Source of the DNA: Thermoplasmata archaeon | GTDB taxonomy: Archaea; Thermoplasmatota; Thermoplasmata; Thermoplasmatales; Thermoplasmataceae | Assembly: GCA_021792045.1 (NCBI GenBank) | Contig: JAJYVJ010000069.1 | Span: 1-8,825 of the forward strand | Length of the DNA stretch: 8,825 nucleotides | Direction: 5' to 3' | Shown: piece by piece, positions 5,821 through 8,825 of the stretch | Layout of the letters: each line of letters begins with the position of its first letter | Numbering within the stretch: position 1 is the stretch's first letter | The notes under the pieces: generated by a model | Databases searched by the model: none | Seen by the model: the letters and a program-made list of their open reading frames with translations, nothing else | Told to the model about the DNA's origin: nothing | Program-made: the position numbers and the translations under genes

Positions 5821-8336
5821 ACCCGTTCGAAGAACCTAAATTAAGGATACCTACAACTGCACCGCTAGTGTATGGAATACGAGCAGAAGTCAAAGAATGG
5901 AGAGAGAATGGATATGAAGGGACTAGTGCAACTACCCATAGGCTGTTGGATTATTGGTTTAATGAAGCGCATGGTGATAATTTTAGGTACTATTATGCGC
6001 AAAGAGAAGCAATAGAATCGCTAATTTATCTATACGAAGTTAAAAAATTTAGGAATCTAGGCAAATTAATCATAGAATATGATAGCTCTCATAAAATTGC
6101 GTATAACCCGCATGAAGACGTGTTTGCCAAATATTGTTTTAAGATGGCCACAGGTGCAGGGAAGACTAAGGTTATGTCTTTAGCCATTGTTTGGAGCGTA
6201 CTTAATAGCATATTGGAGAAGGCCGATGATTATCCAACAAGTTTTCTTATGCTTGCACCGAATATAGCTGTTTACGATAGGTTGAAAACTGATTTTGAAA
6301 GTGGAAAGATATTTTATGGTGATCCGCTCATTCCCGAAGAATATAAAAGTTACTTCAGTGTAGAAATAGTACTAAATGATCAAATAACTCCAAAGACTAC
6401 CTATGGGAGGATATACTTAACAAATATTCAGAAATTGTACGAAAGAGAAAAGAGTTTGAACCCCGTACAAAAAATTATAGGAACCGCGCCTTCGGATAAT
6501 AGATCATCCTATGAGGTTATAATAAAAGATTTACAGACGTGTGACAATATCGCTATAATTAATGATGAAGCGCATCACGTCTGGGATAATGACATAATAT
6601 GGGCAAAGCTTATCAACAAGCTGTATGAGTCTTTCAAAAAAGATAAAAAGCAACTTCTATTTCAATTGGATTTTACTGCAACACCAAAAAGGCAGGACAC
6701 AGGAAGTCTTTTTGAGTGGATAATATCTGATTTTCCATTAGCAGATGCAATAAGGTCAGGCGTGGTAAAATCACCAATTATAGGTGAAGTGGAGAACCCA
6801 CATGAAACACCATCGGATAGAGCTGACGTTGTTTATAGGGACTATATAGAAGCTGGATGTAGGAGATGGAAAAAATACTACAATGTAATGAAAAAGGTCG
6901 GGAAAAAGCCAATAATATTCTTTATGGCGACTAAAACAAAGGAGGCAGAGGAGATTACAACATATTTGGAATCGCAGGATGACTTCAAAGGTAAGACCTT
7001 ATTGATTCATACCGACCTGAAAGGCAACATGAACGATAAAGAGTGGGAAAAACTAAAGTTGGAAACGAGGCAGATAGACAACAATGATAAATATAATGCT
7101 ATTGTTAGCGTCTTGATGCTTAGGGAAGGCTGGGATGTGAAGAATGTTAATGTGATTGTTGGGTTAAGACCTTTTACTTCAAAAGCTGAAATATTGCCCG
7201 AACAAGCATTGGGAAGAGGATTAAGACTTATGTTCGGACCAGAGTCTGGGTACCAAGAAACGGTAGATGTCTTCGGGACGCGGGCGTTTGTAGACTTCAT
7301 AGACTCTGAGATGAAAAAGCAAGGCGTAGAAATTAAAAGATATAAGGAGAGAGAACTGCCGGATATAACAAATATTTTTGTCGATCCTTCAAAGAAGAAG
7401 TACAACATATCAATACCTATGTTATCGCCCAAGTATAAACGAGAAAATCGTTCTCTAGAAGAAATAGAGATTTCGGAGTTGCCTAATGGTAGATTTAATT
7501 TAAACCTAAAAGAGTATTCGATAGAGAAACGAGCCATTGGCAGAGATGCACTTACTGAAAAAACACTATGGAAAGATAGATGGGATCAACCAATACCAGA
7601 AACATACGAAGCTGTTATAGCATATACTGCTGGAAAAATTCTAAGAGCATGTAAGATACCATCAAGGGACTATGAGTTCATAGCAATTCTGAAACGGTAT
7701 ATAGAAGAAAAGTTGTTTATAAAAAAAGTCAATAAAGAGATTTTGGGTGACAATAGATTCTTACTATTGTTATCAGAACCTAAGATAATCAACTTTTTGG
7801 ACTCCTTATTTATTAGAGCGATAAATAAACTTACCATAAAACCCCATGAAGTATCTGTAGAGAAACACCATAAAGAACTTACTGAGATCAATCCTTCGCT
7901 GACAAGAAAAAAGACCTATGAAGCTCAAAAATGTATTTTGAATAAGATACCCGTAGGCAACGATTTGGAAAACCAGTTTTGTATCTTCTTGGACAGGGCT
8001 AAAGATGTTAAGAAGTTTATAAAAAATGACACGAATCTCAATTTTTATATAGAATATGTTAACGTGTACAAAGGCATTTCTTATTATCTACCAGATTTTG
8101 TGGTTGAAACGGATGAAGGCATGTTTATAGCTGAGACCAAAGGCGAAGAAGATATAAACGTGGCATTGAAAGATAAGAGAGCAAAAGAGTGGTGCGAGGA
8201 TGCATCAAGTCTAACTAAAGATAGGTGGAAATATGTTAAAGTACCGGAAAGGATATTCAAGGATAACATTGATGTTAAGACATTTGGCCAATTGGTTGGA
8301 ATAATTGAATCGTTTGAAGAAGCAGCGAGCATCTAA
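5817..8336 (+). CDS. res: Type III restriction endonuclease subunit (Res), SF2 helicase-nuclease
   Basis: The 839-aa subunit has all the parts of a type III Res. The N-terminal segment (FEEP..., then WRENGYEG and YYAQREAIESLIYLYEV) resembles Res proteins I remember as the BPTD_3080-type group. SF2 motifs follow: Walker A MATGAGKT (110-117), Walker B DEAH (250-253), motif III TAT within DFTATPK (285-291), motif V REGWDVKNVNVIVGLRP (436-452) and motif VI GRGLR (466-470). The C-terminal PD-(D/E)XK nuclease has P759-D760 (YLPDFVVE) and E773-T-K775 (AETKGEE). With Mod it hydrolyses ATP to move or switch on DNA and cuts beside an unmethylated site. All catalytic residues are intact, so it is probably active. 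The ATG overlaps the mod stop codon, so the two are translationally coupled. Composition is AT-rich (about 25% G+C in 7681-7740). Confidence 0.93.
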   Translation: MNPFEEPKLRIPTTAPLVYGIRAEVKEWRENGYEGTSATTHRLLDYWFNEAHGDNFRYYYAQREAIESLIYLYEVKKFRNLGKLIIEYDSSHKIAYNPHEDVFAKYCFKMATGAGKTKVMSLAIVWSVLNSILEKADDYPTSFLMLAPNIAVYDRLKTDFESGKIFYGDPLIPEEYKSYFSVEIVLNDQITPKTTYGRIYLTNIQKLYEREKSLNPVQKIIGTAPSDNRSSYEVIIKDLQTCDNIAIINDEAHHVWDNDIIWAKLINKLYESFKKDKKQLLFQLDFTATPKRQDTGSLFEWIISDFPLADAIRSGVVKSPIIGEVENPHETPSDRADVVYRDYIEAGCRRWKKYYNVMKKVGKKPIIFFMATKTKEAEEITTYLESQDDFKGKTLLIHTDLKGNMNDKEWEKLKLETRQIDNNDKYNAIVSVLMLREGWDVKNVNVIVGLRPFTSKAEILPEQALGRGLRLMFGPESGYQETVDVFGTRAFVDFIDSEMKKQGVEIKRYKERELPDITNIFVDPSKKKYNISIPMLSPKYKRENRSLEEIEISELPNGRFNLNLKEYSIEKRAIGRDALTEKTLWKDRWDQPIPETYEAVIAYTAGKILRACKIPSRDYEFIAILKRYIEEKLFIKKVNKEILGDNRFLLLLSEPKIINFLDSLFIRAINKLTIKPHEVSVEKHHKELTEINPSLTRKKTYEAQKCILNKIPVGNDLENQFCIFLDRAKDVKKFIKNDTNLNFYIEYVNVYKGISYYLPDFVVETDEGMFIAETKGEEDINVALKDKRAKEWCEDASSLTKDRWKYVKVPERIFKDNIDVKTFGQLVGIIESFEEAASI

Positions 8337-8340
8337 GTAT

Positions 8341-8420
8341 CCTACGAATTTTGCTTAGTTGTAGGCTTGCGGTGCATTTGCGCACGAGATGTCGTAGCTT
8401 AGGGAATGGGCGACCTACGA
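8341..8420. repeat. Nested inverted repeats after res
   Basis: CTACGA (8342-8347) is complementary to TCGTAG (8392-8397). CCTAC (8341-8345) can alternatively pair with GTAGG (8361-8365). GTGC (8372-8375) and GCAC (8381-8384) form an inner stem. CCTACGA recurs directly at 8414-8420. The stretch may fold at the 3' end of the res transcript, acting as a terminator or a stabilising structure, or may be a mobile-repeat edge. The stems are short (4-6 bp). Confidence 0.4.
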
Positions 8421-8501
8421 AACCTTTTTACGAAAAGCTTTACCAAAAAGTCTGGGTGCGTAACCTTTTTAGGAAAAGGTTCATCAAAAACTCTGGGTGC
8501 G
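8420..8501 (+). repeat. Tandem 41-base direct repeat, two copies, each with an internal hairpin
   Basis: Copy 1 is 8420-8460 and copy 2 is 8461-8501; they match at 35 of 41 positions by eye. Each unit has the form AACCTTTTTA-x-GAAAAG, then CAAAAA, then TCTGGGTGCG. The first part is an inverted repeat: in copy 2 AACCTTTT (8462-8469) pairs perfectly with AAAAGGTT (8474-8481), and copy 1 has the same stem with one mismatch. A third, partial copy lies at 8754-8780 beyond the tRNA-like sequence. The conserved hairpin followed by TCTGGGTGCG suggests a genome-wide repeat family or a repeated RNA structure; its function is unknown. Confidence 0.75.
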
Positions 8502-8528
8502 AATACAGCTAGATTTGCACCGTATCTG

Positions 8529-8537
8529 TTTATATTT
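8529..8537 (+). promoter_or_regulatory. TATA-like box upstream of the tRNA-Ala-like sequence
   Basis: TTTATATTT would set a start near 8560, inside the following hairpin and about 50 bases before the tRNA-like acceptor stem. AAAATAAAT at 8587-8595 is an alternative, placing the start near 8617, inside the acceptor stem. Neither is a perfect fit, consistent with a decayed gene. Confidence 0.3.
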
Positions 8538-8610
8538 CTAAATGCGGTATAATCTGTGTGCGAAGACACAAATGTTCGCATTTCTGAAAATAAATCTACG
8601 GTGGATATAT

Positions 8611-8710
8611 GGAGACGAAAGCTAGACGGCAAACAGCTAGGGAGCGCCCGCCTTGCAAATCAGAAGATCAAAAGAGCGGGAGGCCGCGGATGCGAATCCC
8701 GCCGAGTCCA
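8611..8710 (+). tRNA. tRNA-Ala(UGC)-like sequence with a 17-base intron; degenerate, possibly a pseudogene
   Basis: The anticodon arm is clear: CCCGC (8647-8651) pairs with GCGGG (8676-8680), and the loop begins C-T-TGC-A with anticodon TGC (8654-8656). An intron of 17 bases (8658-8674) after position 37 is the usual archaeal site; ATC/GAT inside it (8659-8661, 8666-8668) may form part of the splice structure. The variable loop is 5 bases. Defects elsewhere: the acceptor strands GGAGACG (8611-8617) and CGAGTCC (8703-8709) mismatch at pairs 4 and 5. The D arm is abnormal, with an about 17-19-base loop containing a duplicated AGCTAG. The T arm, GCGGA-TGCGAAT-CCCGC, lacks the invariant G53 and T55. 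No CCA is encoded. It is either a decayed copy or tRNA-derived element sequence; a true but unusual tRNA is less likely. Confidence 0.6.
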
Positions 8711-8712
8711 CA

Positions 8713-8718
8713 TTTTTT
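8713..8718 (+). terminator. T-run terminator after the tRNA-Ala-like sequence
   Basis: TTTTTT begins three bases after the discriminator position. Archaeal RNA polymerase terminates at T-rich non-template runs, so this fits the end of a tRNA transcript. It also suggests that the sequence was once, or still is, transcribed. Confidence 0.55.
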
Positions 8719-8753
8719 CCGAGCAGGGATTACGGCGGCAAACCAGCAAGCGG

Positions 8754-8780
8754 GTCTGGGTGCACAAACCTTTTTAGGAA
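8754..8780 (+). repeat. Third, partial copy of the 41-base repeat
   Basis: GTCTGGGTGC (8754-8763) followed by AAACCTTTTTAGGAA (8766-8780) matches the junction between copies 1 and 2 of the tandem repeat, with one extra base between the blocks. The right arm of the hairpin is missing. The repeat family therefore flanks the tRNA-like sequence on both sides. Confidence 0.6.
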
Positions 8781-8825
8781 TGCATGTCTAAAGCAATGAT
8801 ACATACACGGCTTATGGTCTGAACT

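Larger units (their letters stand above)
8337..8610. other. Repeat- and palindrome-rich intergenic region after res
   Basis: No protein gene is seen. In order it holds a set of nested inverted repeats (8341-8420), two tandem copies of a 41-base repeat (8420-8501), a TATA-like TTTATATTT (8529-8537) and an interrupted hairpin (8540-8583). A further AT-rich AAAATAAAT (8587-8595) lies just before the tRNA-like sequence. The concentration of structure right after the AT-rich restriction genes suggests a boundary region or structured transcripts. Confidence 0.6.

Noticed and set aside
7007..7537. 176-aa minus-strand open frame inside res
   Set aside because: It lies wholly opposite the helicase motifs V-VI of Res, whose conserved residues show that the plus strand is the coding one; its sequence is serine/leucine-rich shadow.
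8420..8501. CRISPR array
   Set aside because: Only two units exist, they are directly adjacent with no unique spacers, and no cas gene is present.
8399..8632. 77-aa minus-strand open frame over the repeats
   Set aside because: It spans the 41-base tandem repeat and the hairpin, and its sequence mirrors the repeat units rather than a protein family.
8556..8791. Two overlapping plus-strand open frames of 73 and 60 codons
   Set aside because: They read straight through the tRNA-Ala-like sequence and its T-run and have arginine-rich, domain-free translations; RNA structure explains the region better.
1..8825. Integrase or transposase gene that would explain an integrated element
   Set aside because: No tyrosine or serine recombinase, DDE transposase or inverted-terminal-repeat pair was found in any frame of the window; if an element exists, its recombinase lies outside.

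Overview
The window looks archaeal. Coding regions are rich in AGA/AGG arginine and ATA isoleucine codons. TATA-box-like sequences sit at promoter distance upstream of several starts. One gene start encodes the N-terminus of an archaeal/eukaryotic Trm11-type tRNA methyltransferase. A tRNA-Ala-like sequence near the right end has an intron at the canonical position after base 37 and no encoded CCA. The lineage cannot be fixed from this window; a Thermoplasmatota-like or DPANN-like (for example Micrarchaeota) archaeon is a guess from style only.

Layout. 1-283: no supported gene; it holds a 14-base copy of the tRNA-Ala 3' end and a promoter. 284/296-1982: a two-gene membrane-related operon, a LURP-one/scramblase-like beta protein followed by a polytopic DUF6159-like protein. 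2013-2634: a scar, with the first ~45 codons of a Trm11-like gene running out of frame into the C-terminal part of an unrelated winged-helix plus nuclease-like protein. 2648-3747: two overlapping unknown genes, a two-helix membrane protein with a soluble beta-rich domain and a small PD-(D/E)XK nuclease. 3880-8336: a complete type III restriction-modification pair (Mod 646 aa, Res 839 aa) with an ATGA stop/start overlap. 8337-8825: no protein gene; palindromes, a 41-base tandem repeat with a third partial copy, and a degenerate intron-containing tRNA-Ala-like sequence ending in a T-run.

How it fits together. Base composition falls abruptly near 2636 (hand count: about 50% G+C in bases 2281-2340, about 25% in 2701-2760) and stays low to the end of res. 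This suggests that 2636-8336 is an acquired AT-rich defence cassette, bordered on the left by gene debris and on the right by repeats and tRNA-like sequence. Mod would methylate and Res would recognise, translocate and cleave incoming DNA. The unknown membrane-protein/nuclease pair sits upstream in the same orientation and is the best candidate here for an undescribed defence module, although nothing in the sequence proves that function. No integrase, transposase or CRISPR array is visible.
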